Source: an uncultured Gammaproteobacteria bacterium
Lineage (GTDB): Bacteria > Pseudomonadota > Gammaproteobacteria > PS1 > Pseudothioglobaceae
Direction of reading: 5' to 3'
DNA: 64,000 nucleotides
Assembly: GCA_902512305.1 (NCBI GenBank)
Contig: CABXIU010000006.1
Coordinates: 45,429 to 109,428, forward strand
Made by a program: the position numbers and the translations under genes. Of the stretch, positions 1 to 11,466 are shown in pieces. The first letter of the stretch is position 1, and every line of letters begins with the position of its first letter. Below the pieces are notes generated by a model. It saw nothing but the letters and a program-made list of their open reading frames with translations, ran no database searches and was not told the DNA's origin.

Positions 1-69
1 CGACGAAAATCAGAAGAGGGTGAATGCATTAAGATGGACCAAAATAGATTAAACAATACACAAACACGA

Positions 70-1695
70 CTACTTAGTCAAACTCGAATTGTAATTTTTT
101 AGAATCATGTCTGCTGCTTTTTCTGCAATCATCATTGTCGGTGCGTTCGTATTTCCTGATACTAGTTCTGGCATGATAGATGCATCAACTACGCGTAAGT
201 TTTTTACTCCGTGAACCCTTAACTTGTCATCAACTACACTATCTTTTTCATGACCCATTTTGCAGGTACCAACTGGATGATAAATGCTCTGACTATGATT
301 TTTTGCTACCTCCAGTAAGTCTTCATCGGAAGTAAACGAGTATCCAGGAACAAACTCATCGAGAATATGATCTTTTATTGATTTTGCCTTTGCAATTTTT
401 CTTGCAACTTTGATCGATTCAATTGCGAGTTGTCGATCAGATTCTGTTGACAGGTAGTTTGGTACAATTTTAGGAAGATCTTTAGGGTTAGAAGATTTGA
501 TTGAAACCTCTCCTCTACTCTCAGGTCTCAGGATGCAAACTGACATGGTAAATGCTGAAAATGGATGAACGCCATCGCCAGGCTTATCTGCACTCAAAGG
601 CTGCATATGAAATTGTATGTTTGGTCTAGAGCCATCTAAAGAAGTATTAGTAAAAGCAAAAACCTGACTGGCACTTAAGGTCAAAGGGCCTGTTCTAAAA
701 AGAATATATTGAATTCCAATCAAAGCTTTTTTCCACCAAGTATTGAGTTCATCATTCAATGTTCTTGTATTAGTTTTGTAGACCATTCTGATTTGGAGGT
801 GGTCTTGGAGATTTTTACCAACTGCAGGATTATTGAAAATTGTTTTGATACCTAGCTTGCTTAATAGTTTTTCATCTCCAATTCCTGAGAGTTGTAATAT
901 TTGTGGAGAGCTAATCGCACCTGCAGATAAAATCACTTCATTATTGGCGAGAATAGTTTGATCAGGCTCGCCTTTGTTATTAATACAGCTAACACCGATT
1001 GCCTTAGACTTTTCAAAGATAACTTTACTTATTTGTGTATTGGTAATAATTGTTAAATTTCTTCTGGATCTAATTTTTCTATTTAAAAATGAACGGTAAG
1101 AGCTTCTTCTGAGGCCTTTATAACTGGTTTGCTGAAAGTAGCCAACACCCTCTTGATTTTGCCCATTGCAATCATCATTAAAAGGGATTCCTATCTCTTC
1201 TGAAGCCTTAATAAATAGATCAGCTATTTCTCTTCTTAATCTAAGATTAGAGACTTTCTGCTCGCCATCAGCTCCATGATAGTCATCTCCACCATTCTCT
1301 TGACACTCAAATTTTTTAAAATAAGGAAGGACATCATTGTATGACCATCCTTTATTTCCAAGTTTTTCCCAGTTATCGTAGTCATACTTGTCTCCTCGAA
1401 TATAAAGAAGCCCATTCAGAGCACTTGAGCCACCAAGAACCTTTCCTCTTGGCCAGTCGATTCTTCTGTTGTTTAATCCTTTATCTTTTTCGAGTTGATA
1501 CATCCAGTCAAATTTTGGATTATTCATAGTTTTGAAATAACCTACTGGGATATGGAGCCAGAAATTATTATCTCTTCGTCCAGCTTCTATTAATAGAACC
1601 TTATTGTTTGAATCTGCTGAGAGTCTGTTTGCAAGCAAGCAGCCTGCAGAACCCGCACCTACAATTATGTAATCATATTCCTTAAGCATTTTCAT
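70..1695 (-). CDS. GMC-family FAD-dependent oxidoreductase (choline/alcohol dehydrogenase-like)
   Basis: N-terminal dinucleotide-binding motif YIIVGAGSAGCLLANRLS; GMC signatures PRGKVLGGSSALNGLLYIRG and GAISSPQILQLSGIG; C-terminal HPVGTCKMG and NTNAPTMMIAEKAADMI. Confidence 0.9.
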   Translation of the reverse strand: MKMLKEYDYIIVGAGSAGCLLANRLSADSNNKVLLIEAGRRDNNFWLHIPVGYFKTMNNPKFDWMYQLEKDKGLNNRRIDWPRGKVLGGSSALNGLLYIRGDKYDYDNWEKLGNKGWSYNDVLPYFKKFECQENGGDDYHGADGEQKVSNLRLRREIADLFIKASEEIGIPFNDDCNGQNQEGVGYFQQTSYKGLRRSSYRSFLNRKIRSRRNLTIITNTQISKVIFEKSKAIGVSCINNKGEPDQTILANNEVILSAGAISSPQILQLSGIGDEKLLSKLGIKTIFNNPAVGKNLQDHLQIRMVYKTNTRTLNDELNTWWKKALIGIQYILFRTGPLTLSASQVFAFTNTSLDGSRPNIQFHMQPLSADKPGDGVHPFSAFTMSVCILRPESRGEVSIKSSNPKDLPKIVPNYLSTESDRQLAIESIKVARKIAKAKSIKDHILDEFVPGYSFTSDEDLLEVAKNHSQSIYHPVGTCKMGHEKDSVVDDKLRVHGVKNLRVVDASIMPELVSGNTNAPTMMIAEKAADMILKNYNSSLTK

Positions 1696-1964
1696 TTATA
1701 GAATTTTTAAATCATTATTAAATAAAACTTGGATTATTTTTTTTAAAAATAAACAAAAAAATTAAGAAGTACAATTATAGGTAAAACTAAAGCCCATCTA
1801 CTTATGAATAAAAAAATATAGTTAATTTTTTTTTATAAATAGATTGAAAGATATATATCAATTGATGTATACTGATAGTTGATTCATTTAATTGTGTCGT
1901 TTAGTTTTGTTTCAACACTCACTTAATAATCAAAAATTGTTTTTTTAAAAACTTAGGAGATTTT

Positions 1965-3056
1965 ATGTTTAAAAATAAAATTATTTTATTGGCGGCCGCT
2001 GCTATTGCATTTAGTTCAAGTGCTATAGCTGGGAATGTTAATTTAAAAGTACAATCTGTATTAAACTCTACTGGTAGTGAAGTTGGCTATGTAAGAGATT
2101 TTGCAGAAGACGTTGCTGCCTTAACTGATGGCAGAGTAACGATAGAAGTTCTTCCGGGAGGTTCTGTTGTTCCTAACTCTGATCTTATTGATGCAGTAGA
2201 CGCAGGTCTAATTGATGGTGGATTTGCATGGACTCACTATTGGTCTGGTAAGCATCCAGCAGCAATGCTGTTTGGTTCACCAATTGCTGGCGCCGGTCTT
2301 GGTATTGATAACATCGCATGGCTTTCATGGTTCCATAGTGCTGGCGGTAAAGAGCTCTATGATCAGTTATGGGATGAGATGGACTTGAATATTCATGGTT
2401 TGATGCTTCAACCTGTTGGTCCTGAAGCTTTAGGCTGGTTTAAAGAGCCAATTAATAGTATGGACGACTTCCGTAAACTTAGATTCCGCGCTCCTCCAGG
2501 AATCCCAGGTCAAACCTATAAGGATATTGGTGTCGCTGCTGTAGCTATGGGTGGTGGAGATATTCTACCAGCTCTAGAAAAAGGTGTAATTGATGCAGCA
2601 GAGTGGTGCTGCCCTGAGCCTGACAGAGACTTCGGTTTTCAAAAGGTTCTTAAGTATTACTACTTGCAAGGACTTCACCAGAACGTTGTGAATGCAGATA
2701 TGTATATCAACGGTGACAGATGGAATGAGATCTCTGCACGTGATCAACGCGCTATACACGTTGCCGCAAGAGCAGCAAGACTTGACTCAATGTCTAACCG
2801 TATTTACAAAAACGGTATTGCAATGGCAGACTTGCTAGAGCAAGGTGTTCAGTTAATGGATACTCCTGATGACTACTTCGTAGAGTTTATGGCTGCTGCG
2901 AATGCAACTCTTCAAAAGAATGCTGACGAGAATGCATTCTTTGCAGAGGTTTGGGCTTCACAGAGAGATTTCGCTGAGAAAGCGGTACCTTTCTGGTCAG
3001 GTGCTCAAGCGTCTAACGCTAAGTTAGGCCTTGCCTTTGCTGCGACTTTGAAGTAA
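1965..3056 (+). CDS. TRAP transporter substrate-binding protein (DctP family), candidate DHPS-binding HpsK/DctP-like
   Basis: Signal peptide MFKNKIILLAAAAIAFSSSAIA; DctP-type GGGDILPALEKGVIDAAEW; followed by DctQ and DctM genes. Confidence 0.88.
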   Translation: MFKNKIILLAAAAIAFSSSAIAGNVNLKVQSVLNSTGSEVGYVRDFAEDVAALTDGRVTIEVLPGGSVVPNSDLIDAVDAGLIDGGFAWTHYWSGKHPAAMLFGSPIAGAGLGIDNIAWLSWFHSAGGKELYDQLWDEMDLNIHGLMLQPVGPEALGWFKEPINSMDDFRKLRFRAPPGIPGQTYKDIGVAAVAMGGGDILPALEKGVIDAAEWCCPEPDRDFGFQKVLKYYYLQGLHQNVVNADMYINGDRWNEISARDQRAIHVAARAARLDSMSNRIYKNGIAMADLLEQGVQLMDTPDDYFVEFMAAANATLQKNADENAFFAEVWASQRDFAEKAVPFWSGAQASNAKLGLAFAATLK

Positions 3057-3082
3057 AGATTCATCGTAAGACTTGTAATCTA

Positions 3083-3119
3083 AGTTGCCAATAGTAAATA
3101 CTGTTGGCAACTTTTTTTT
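3083..3119 (+). terminator. Intrinsic terminator between TRAP SBP and small permease genes
   Basis: AGTTGCCAATAG-TAAATA-CTGTTGGCAACT (12 bp stem, one G-U) followed by a T-tract. Confidence 0.85.
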
Positions 3120-3129
3120 ATCACAAGCC

Positions 3130-3187
3130 GGCTTTATCTAACTTTGGGTTCTCCTTTATCCCAGAGTTAGAAAAGCCTTAATTTTTT
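3130..3187 (+). terminator. Second, longer tandem hairpin followed by T-rich tract
   Basis: GGCTTT-A-TCTAACTTTGGG ... CCCAGAGTTAGA-AAAGCC (18 bp with one bulged A and one wobble), then TTAATTTTTTT. Confidence 0.65.
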
Positions 3188-3263
3188 TGGTTTTATTTGT
3201 AAAACACTGTAGTTTTGTTACAATGGTGTAAAGTTTTTTTAGATTCGAAATTAGGTGTAATTT

Positions 3264-3872
3264 ATGTCAGAGGAAGAGGATATTGGTGAATTAGATATTA
3301 CCGATGAAATGATCGCAGAGGGCAGATCATATTCCGGAGTTATGCCTGATGATATGCCTAAAATGATGGCTAGAACTATTCTAAGTATTGACTGGTTTAG
3401 TCTTAGGGTTGGTCAAGTAGTCTGTTGGATGACTGTTCCCGTATTTTTATCCATGTTCATCGAGGTTACTGGTAGACATTTCTTTGGCTCACCAACGATG
3501 TGGGCTTACGATATTAGCCGAATGGGTGCAGGCGCTATGTTTATGCTGGGTGCTGGTTATGCGCTTTCGAAAGGCGTTCATATTAGAGCGGACTTTATGT
3601 ATCGAGATTGGTCAGTTAAGACTCAAGCAACGATAGATTTAACGCTCTATTTATTATTTTATTTTCCTGGAATTATGGGTGCAGCATGGGCGTGCTATAA
3701 ATATGCCTATAAGTCTTGGTCGATAATGGAGAGAGGTATGGATACTGCGTGGATGCCTCTGATGTGGCCAATCAAATTTGCTCTTTTTATAGGATTTGTA
3801 TTTTTATTAATTCAAGGTATTTCAGAAACTCTTAAGTGCATTTATGCTCTCAAAAATAGGAGATGGCCATGA
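3264..3872 (+). CDS. TRAP transporter small permease (DctQ family)
   Basis: Four-TM small membrane protein; conserved region around TGRHFFGSPTMWAYDISR; overlaps DctM start. Confidence 0.85.
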   Translation: MSEEEDIGELDITDEMIAEGRSYSGVMPDDMPKMMARTILSIDWFSLRVGQVVCWMTVPVFLSMFIEVTGRHFFGSPTMWAYDISRMGAGAMFMLGAGYALSKGVHIRADFMYRDWSVKTQATIDLTLYLLFYFPGIMGAAWACYKYAYKSWSIMERGMDTAWMPLMWPIKFALFIGFVFLLIQGISETLKCIYALKNRRWP

Positions 3873-5185
3873 GTCCTGAAGTGCTAGGTATAGTATTGAT
3901 CTTTACAATGCTCTTTGCCATTTTTGTTGGCTTTCCAATTTCATTTACGCTCATTTTCCTAGGCGTTTTCTTCGGCTATCTAGGCTTTGGAGATCTTGTT
4001 TTTTACTTAATGACCTTCCAGTTTTCTGGAAGTATGCTTGAGCAAACTCTTGTTGCAATTCCTCTATTTACCTTTATGGGAATTCTTATGGAGAAGGCAA
4101 ACCTCATGGAGCGATTATTTACATCCGTACAAATGGCCCTTGCAAGAACTAAGGGCTCTTTGTTTGTGGCAGTGCTCTTTGTTGCTACAATTTTTGGAGC
4201 TGCAACCGGAATTGTAGGTGCATCGGTCACAATTTTAGGAATCATGTCAGCCAAAACAATGAATAGATCGAAGTATGATGTGCGTTTGGCAGCAGGTTCA
4301 ATCACTGCTGGCGGTACTCTCGGTATATTGATACCCCCAAGTATTATGTTAGTTGTTATGGGGCCTATACTTAACGTTCCAGTCACTGACTTGTTCGCTG
4401 CTGCAATTGTCCCAGGCGTCATGTTAGCGTTACTCTATACAGCTTATACACTCATAAGGTGTCACTTGAACCCATCTTTGGGGCCTGTTGTCCCAGAGGA
4501 TTTGATACCAGATTCCATGAGTGATGTATGGAAAGAGTTTTTCAAGGGACTTGTTCCGCCTGTTCTTTTGGTGGGCGCATCTTTAGGTAGTATTTTGGCA
4601 GGTTGGGCGACAGCAACGGAAGGTGCTGCAATGGGCGCTGTTGGTGCAATCGTATTAACTTTGGCTTATCGAAAGCTAACCTTTGAATCTTTTAAAAGTT
4701 CACTTTTAAAGACTTTAGAGATAACTACTTTAATCATGGTATTGGTTTGCGCTTCAAACTTTTTTGGAGCAGTATTTTCAAGACTAGGAACACCAACCAT
4801 GATTACCGAGGCATTGATGTTGCTAGATCTTCCACCAACAGCTATCTTACTTATAGTTATGGCACTAATTTTCTTATTAGCTTGGCCATTAGAGTGGGTT
4901 CCAATTGTACTCATTATAATTCCAATTGTATTGCCACTAATTGAACAATTAGGATTCAACCTGACTTGGTTTGGAATTCTTGTTGCTGTTAATCTTCAGA
5001 CAGCGTGGTTATCGCCACCTGTTGCACTCTCGGCCTACTTTCTCAAAGGGGTTGTTCCTGAATGGGATTTATCAGACATCTATAAAGGAATGATGCAGTT
5101 TATGGTGATTCAAGTCATTGGGCTAGCGCTGATCATTATATTCCCTCAAATTGTATTATGGCTGCCAACCTATTTATATGGATAA
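3863..5185 (+). CDS. TRAP transporter large permease (DctM family)
   Basis: Multi-TM; GTLGILIPPSIMLVVMG and LQTAWLSPPVALSAYFLKGV DctM motifs. Confidence 0.92.
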   Translation: MAMSPEVLGIVLIFTMLFAIFVGFPISFTLIFLGVFFGYLGFGDLVFYLMTFQFSGSMLEQTLVAIPLFTFMGILMEKANLMERLFTSVQMALARTKGSLFVAVLFVATIFGAATGIVGASVTILGIMSAKTMNRSKYDVRLAAGSITAGGTLGILIPPSIMLVVMGPILNVPVTDLFAAAIVPGVMLALLYTAYTLIRCHLNPSLGPVVPEDLIPDSMSDVWKEFFKGLVPPVLLVGASLGSILAGWATATEGAAMGAVGAIVLTLAYRKLTFESFKSSLLKTLEITTLIMVLVCASNFFGAVFSRLGTPTMITEALMLLDLPPTAILLIVMALIFLLAWPLEWVPIVLIIIPIVLPLIEQLGFNLTWFGILVAVNLQTAWLSPPVALSAYFLKGVVPEWDLSDIYKGMMQFMVIQVIGLALIIIFPQIVLWLPTYLYG

Positions 5186-5244
5186 ATGAAAGTAGCTTTA
5201 TAACTTTATTTTGAGAGTGATTATCTATATAGCTATTGGGCAAG

Positions 5245-6018
5245 CTAAATCGCTTCTCCAAAGGTGCTGTTTTGAGATTGGATATAGTCAATATCACTGG
5301 TATGAACATATGAGGTTCTCAGTTCGATAGTCTCATTATTATATGTTTGACCCACTCGATCGACTTTAAGGATTGGATCATTCAAAGGAATATTTAAAAG
5401 CTTAGATATTTTTTCATCAGCCGAGATTGCCTTTAATTTTTCAGAGCAATTGGTAATAAAAATGTTAAATTTATTTTGATAAAGATTATAAACTGTATTT
5501 CCACGACCTTTAAAAATCTCCTCAGTGAGTCCTGGAAATTTACTTTGAGGAATTACAATTTTATCAATAATATAGAACTTTTTATTAAGGCCTAGCTTGT
5601 TGTAAATCTGAAAAACTGGACTACCAGCAGAAATACCAAATTCGTTAGCTTCCGACTTAGTTGCTTTTTTTGTATCAAAAGAAATAAACTCAACATTTGG
5701 GCTTTGTTTTTCGTTACTTCCATTCAGCGCAAAATGAAAATACTCAAAAAGAAAGCTACTTTTGTCATGTTGAAATACAAACGTTCCTAGGCCTTGCTTT
5801 CGGATAAGAAAGCCCTCTTTTTCAAGAACTCCCACTGCTTTTCTAATTGTTCCTATTGAGACATCAAAAAGCTGAACAAGAGTTTTTTCATTAGGAATGA
5901 GTTGCCCAGGTCTGAGCTCATCCCGATAAAGGCAATTATAAAGCTCATTTCTAATTTGAAGCCAAAGCGGAGTTTTGCTTTCTCTATCAATATCAAATTT
6001 CTGATCAGTAATACTCAT
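5245..6018 (-). CDS. GntR-family transcriptional regulator with UTRA (HutC-type) effector domain; last gene of the hps/suy operon
   Basis: N-terminal wHTH PLWLQIRNELYNCLYRDELRPGQLIPNEKTLVQLFDVSIGTIRKAVGVLEKEGFLIRKQGLGTFV; C-terminal UTRA-like region. Confidence 0.88.
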   Translation of the reverse strand: MSITDQKFDIDRESKTPLWLQIRNELYNCLYRDELRPGQLIPNEKTLVQLFDVSIGTIRKAVGVLEKEGFLIRKQGLGTFVFQHDKSSFLFEYFHFALNGSNEKQSPNVEFISFDTKKATKSEANEFGISAGSPVFQIYNKLGLNKKFYIIDKIVIPQSKFPGLTEEIFKGRGNTVYNLYQNKFNIFITNCSEKLKAISADEKISKLLNIPLNDPILKVDRVGQTYNNETIELRTSYVHTSDIDYIQSQNSTFGEAI

Positions 6019-6037
6019 TATTAAATATTAGATTAAA

Positions 6038-7048
6038 TTAAAAGGAAGGTTTTAAAATAACTTTAGCTGAGGCCATTGTACCATTGTGTAAACTCTGAAA
6101 AGCCAGATTAGTTTCTGATAATGGCATCTCCTCAATCCATGAAAGATCTCCAAAATCCCCATTTTCTATTGACCTGAGAGCTGACCTAAAGTCTTCCATG
6201 CTGTATGTATAGCATCCGATTAATTTTATTTCTTGGAGGGTAATTTTACGAATATCAATGTTACTACTCCAGCTGAGAAGACCTACATTAACAACGGCAC
6301 CTCCTGCTCTGACTGAAGTAATAGATAGCGCATTAGTTTTTTCACTACCCACGCAATCAATCACGACATCATAGCTATCTTCACTTACAGATTGATTGAT
6401 AGGGTTTACTGGGTTGACACCCACATGTTCTTTAACGCATTGATGGCGAGCTTTATTTGTCTCTAAAACAGTCATCTTTACACTATATGACTTAAGGAGG
6501 AGGGCTGCAAGTAAGCCTATTGCACCTGCTCCAATAACTAATACATTGCAGTCTTTGATTGGTTTAAATGAATTTTCTATGGCAAGGTTAACAGCGTGAA
6601 CAACGGTTGCTGCAGGTTCTGTCATTGCAACATGATTTGAATTCATAGAATTGGTTGCATGAACAAGGCATTGATTTGGGATTGTCATGTATTGAGCAAA
6701 AGCACCTAATCGACTCATACCTATCATATCTCTATCGCTACATAAATTATCTCTGCCTTGGAGGCAGTATTCACATTTTCCGCATGTAATGAGCGGATTA
6801 CCAGTTACTTTTTGACCCTTATTGGAGCCCTCAACAATTTCCCCACAAAACTCATGACCAAGAATAAGTCCAGGATTTCTTCGCGGGTCTTTTCCATGAA
6901 AGGCATGCATATCAGAGCCACAAATTCCTACTGATTCAATTCTTAATAAGACGTCATCATCTCGATCAATCTGGGTAGACTGATATTCACGAAAAAAAGT
7001 CATTTCATTTGGTGCGGTATAAACCACTGCTTCCATTTTATCAATCAT
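6038..7048 (-). CDS. hpsP: Zinc-dependent medium-chain alcohol dehydrogenase, candidate HpsP (DHPS dehydrogenase)
   Basis: GHEFCGEIV, CGKCEYCLQGRDNLC (structural Zn), VLVIGAGAIGLLAALLL; operon context with hpsO/hpsN/suyAB. Confidence 0.7.
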   Translation of the reverse strand: MIDKMEAVVYTAPNEMTFFREYQSTQIDRDDDVLLRIESVGICGSDMHAFHGKDPRRNPGLILGHEFCGEIVEGSNKGQKVTGNPLITCGKCEYCLQGRDNLCSDRDMIGMSRLGAFAQYMTIPNQCLVHATNSMNSNHVAMTEPAATVVHAVNLAIENSFKPIKDCNVLVIGAGAIGLLAALLLKSYSVKMTVLETNKARHQCVKEHVGVNPVNPINQSVSEDSYDVVIDCVGSEKTNALSITSVRAGGAVVNVGLLSWSSNIDIRKITLQEIKLIGCYTYSMEDFRSALRSIENGDFGDLSWIEEMPLSETNLAFQSLHNGTMASAKVILKPSF

Positions 7049-7806
7049 GCTGCTGAAAATCCTCCGTCTAAAAATATAGTTTGACCCGTTACATACGAGT
7101 TTGCATCACTACACAGGAAGACGCTAATCCCAAACATATCTTTTTCTTCACCATTTCGACCCATCATTGTTTTATTGGCTAAAGTTTTTAATTTATCAGA
7201 ATCTTGAAACAAAGATTCAGTTAAATTTGTTCTAAAAAAACCTGGAGCAATTGCATTGACAAGGATACCATCTTTAGAATAAGCCTGAGCTAGTGCACGA
7301 GTGAGTTGCATAATGCCACCTTTGCTTGCTCCATAAGGAATACTATTATCAAAAGCTCTTAGAGACTGAAGTGAGGCAATATTGATAATTCGACCCCAGT
7401 TATTTTTCTTCATAGATTCAGCAACAAGCTGGCTTAAATAAAAGGGCGCCGTTAGATTGATATCGATTGTTTTTTGCCAATCATCTAGCGTAAGCTCTTC
7501 AGCTGAATTTCTTAGATTAATACCCGCAGAATTAACTAAGATATCTATTCTTTTAGAGTCTTTATGAATTCCAGCCACCATTTTCTCAAGCGCATTACTT
7601 GAAGTGACATCAACTTGAACAAATTTTGCTTTGGAGCCTTGCTCTTTTATTTCTTGAAGGACTTCATCTGCATTATCACGACTACTAGCAATCCAGACAA
7701 ATGCACCTGCTTTAGCAAGTGCAAGCGCCATCATTTTTCCTATTCCGCTAGTACCACCAGTTATCAGAGCAACTTTATTCTCAAGAGAAAAGTCTGATAA
7801 GTTCAT
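7045..7806 (-). CDS. hpsO: Short-chain dehydrogenase/reductase, candidate HpsO
   Basis: TGGTSGIGK, NSAGIN, YGASKGG catalytic motif; overlaps the MDR gene start. Confidence 0.7.
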   Translation of the reverse strand: MNLSDFSLENKVALITGGTSGIGKMMALALAKAGAFVWIASSRDNADEVLQEIKEQGSKAKFVQVDVTSSNALEKMVAGIHKDSKRIDILVNSAGINLRNSAEELTLDDWQKTIDINLTAPFYLSQLVAESMKKNNWGRIINIASLQSLRAFDNSIPYGASKGGIMQLTRALAQAYSKDGILVNAIAPGFFRTNLTESLFQDSDKLKTLANKTMMGRNGEEKDMFGISVFLCSDANSYVTGQTIFLDGGFSAA

Positions 7807-7810
7807 ACGA

Positions 7811-9127
<1,317 letters not shown>

Positions 9128-9139
9128 TTAGTAATTTGT

Positions 9140-10315
9140 TTATGCGCTCTCATATAGGCGCGTTAATACAAACTCTTGATGGCCCAATATCTCAGCAGCA
9201 GTCATTCTACCATTTGAGGTGTGAATTAATGACTCTAGTAACATATCGCCAGCTTCATCTAGATTAATATCACGATTCAATAATCCAGTTACATCAACAT
9301 CGACATGTTCAGACATCGTTCTTAGTGTTCTTGGGTTTGCACAAATCTTAATGACAGGCAAAATAGGATTACCAATAATGTTGCCCTGTCCAGTAGGGAA
9401 AAAGTGGGCTACATATCCAGATGCAGCACAAAGTGTCACCATTTCAGCAGCGGCAGAGGATGAGTCCATAAACCAAAGACCTTTACTTGTTGGCATTTCA
9501 GCTTTATCTAGAACGCCGTCAACAACACACTTCTTACCAATCTTTGTAATGTTTCCAAGGGCCTTTTCTTCAATGGTGGTTAAACCACCTTCAATGTTTC
9601 CTTTAGTAGGTTGAGATTCAGACAGGTCATCGGTTTTAAAGCGCTCAATCATATCCTGGTAGCGGTTAAACATGAACATGAATTGATCTGCAACAGCGTC
9701 ATTTGCACATCTCTCTTTAATTAGATGTTCTCCTCCTGTAACCTCCGATGTCTCACCGAATAGTAAAGTACTCTCTTTTTCATAAAGTTTATCAAATGCA
9801 TTTCCAACTGTCGGATTTGAGCCGAAACCAGAAGTAGTATCTGACTCACCACACTTAGTTGATACCCATATCTCACCGATATCACATTCCTCTCTTTGCA
9901 GGCCTGATGCGTAATGAACCATATCATAAGCCGCTTTAGAGGCATCAGCAATTGTTTGAATGTCTCCTTTCTTTTCAATAGAGAAGCCTTGAACAGGTTT
10001 TCCAGTTGCCGCGATTCCATCAACAATTTTTTGGGTCCAGTCTGGCTCAATACCTATAACTACTACAGCAGCAACATTTGGATTTGCACCAGTACCAATC
10101 ATTGTTCTAAAATGAAGGTCTAGGTCTTCACCAAACTGAAGTCTTCCATATGGATGAGGTAGGGCAATGGTTCCTTTGATGTTGTTACTAACAGCTTCAC
10201 ATGCAGCATTTGAAATATCATCAACAGGCAGAATCACTACGTAATTACGAATTCCTACTCTATTGTTATCGCGCCTATAACCGTAGATTTTTTGATTTAA
10301 ATTTATCATTACCAC
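9140..10315 (-). CDS. suyB: UxaA-family large subunit, candidate (R)-sulfolactate sulfo-lyase subunit beta SuyB
   Basis: Altronate-dehydratase-like motifs ([39 protein letters not shown]); overlaps a separate small SAF-domain gene as in suyAB. Confidence 0.8.
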   Translation of the reverse strand: MVMINLNQKIYGYRRDNNRVGIRNYVVILPVDDISNAACEAVSNNIKGTIALPHPYGRLQFGEDLDLHFRTMIGTGANPNVAAVVVIGIEPDWTQKIVDGIAATGKPVQGFSIEKKGDIQTIADASKAAYDMVHYASGLQREECDIGEIWVSTKCGESDTTSGFGSNPTVGNAFDKLYEKESTLLFGETSEVTGGEHLIKERCANDAVADQFMFMFNRYQDMIERFKTDDLSESQPTKGNIEGGLTTIEEKALGNITKIGKKCVVDGVLDKAEMPTSKGLWFMDSSSAAAEMVTLCAASGYVAHFFPTGQGNIIGNPILPVIKICANPRTLRTMSEHVDVDVTGLLNRDINLDEAGDMLLESLIHTSNGRMTAAEILGHQEFVLTRLYESA

Positions 10316-10590
10316 CTCTTTGTTTTAACGTTATGAACATGTAGATGGTCACCAACTGCAATCTTTGAAATTGTTTTTCCAATATCTACGCCATACTTAA
10401 TGACAGTGTCATCTTTATCAAGGTTCTTAATAGCAAGTTTATGACCAATAGGAATATCTTGATTAATCTTAATATCGATTAAGACGTCTTGATCCATTAT
10501 CCATCCCTTTAGTGTGTCGTTTGCTTTCAGTCCTTCAACTGTAACAACACCGACAGAATCGTCTTCGTCATGAACTATAAATTGAATCAT
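10309..10590 (-). CDS. suyA: Small SAF-domain protein, candidate (R)-sulfolactate sulfo-lyase subunit alpha SuyA
   Basis: 93 aa; [54 protein letters not shown] is a UxaA N-terminal/SAF-type domain; first gene of the operon. Confidence 0.78.
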   Translation of the reverse strand: MIQFIVHDEDDSVGVVTVEGLKANDTLKGWIMDQDVLIDIKINQDIPIGHKLAIKNLDKDDTVIKYGVDIGKTISKIAVGDHLHVHNVKTKRW

Positions 10591-10760
10591 GCCTGCTCCT
10601 TGAACATAATTAAAAAAATCTTTGATTAAATTTACTAAAATTTAATGAGAAGTATATTATATCATATATATGAATTTTCATTTGTTGAGATTTTAAAAAA
10701 AAAGTAAATTATCCATATAAAATTTAAATTCAATAATAACTTATTATTTGAATAGAGTCT

Positions 10761-11234
10761 ATGGATTCAATGGCAATAAAGACAAATCGACTGATTCAAT
10801 TATTTGGCATAACCAAGGTGCCCATGATATGGTATTGCCGACCAAAAGTCATAGTGCATACAGATGAAAAGATTGAGATCAAAATTCCGCTAAAAAGAAA
10901 AACAAAGAATCATTTAGGTAGTATGTATTTTGGAGTTTTAGCTGTTGGAGCTGATATAACTGGTGGATTTCTCGCCATGAATCCTATTCAAGAGAGTGGT
11001 CGAAAAATTGCCTTAATATTTAAAGACTTTAAGGCTGATTTTCTTAAAAGACCAGAGGGCGATGTTCATTTCATATGTAATGACGGTCTGGCTGTTAGAG
11101 ATCTTGTGGAAAAAGTTGCGAATTCATCTGAGAGACATAACTTTAAATTAAATATTGAGGCTGTTGTTCCCTCAATTTCTTCTGAGATAGTAGCAAAGTT
11201 TGAACTTACTCTCTCTTTGAAAGATAAAACTTAA
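10761..11234 (+). CDS. DUF4442/PaaI-like hot-dog fold (thioesterase-like) protein
   Basis: Hot-dog-like pattern: IKIPLKRKTKNHLGSMYFGVLAVGADITGGFLA. Confidence 0.6.
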   Translation: MDSMAIKTNRLIQLFGITKVPMIWYCRPKVIVHTDEKIEIKIPLKRKTKNHLGSMYFGVLAVGADITGGFLAMNPIQESGRKIALIFKDFKADFLKRPEGDVHFICNDGLAVRDLVEKVANSSERHNFKLNIEAVVPSISSEIVAKFELTLSLKDKT

Positions 11235-11241
11235 GAATACT

Positions 11242-11427
11242 ATGAATCAAAATTTATCAAACAATAAATCTAGTCAGCCCAATGAAAAGAAAGATTTGCA
11301 ATCAATATCGTCAGCAAGGTTACTGATAATCATACTTACTTTATGCGTATTATTTTTTCTTATAATTCAGCCAAATATTATGAAATTTTTGTTAATTTCT
11401 TCACCAATGTTCTGGGAGTGTATGTAG
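11242..11427 (+). CDS. Small hypothetical single-TM protein
   Basis: 61 aa ORF with a hydrophobic segment LLIIILTLCVLFFLII, 7 nt after the preceding gene's stop codon. Confidence 0.4.
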   Translation: MNQNLSNNKSSQPNEKKDLQSISSARLLIIILTLCVLFFLIIQPNIMKFLLISSPMFWECM

Positions 11428-11466
11428 CTTTTTTATAATTTATTGTTGCTGCTGGAGCAGTAATCG

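Noticed and set aside
4003-4422. 139 aa minus-strand ORF
   Set aside because: Antisense inside dctM, which has clear family motifs; shadow ORF.
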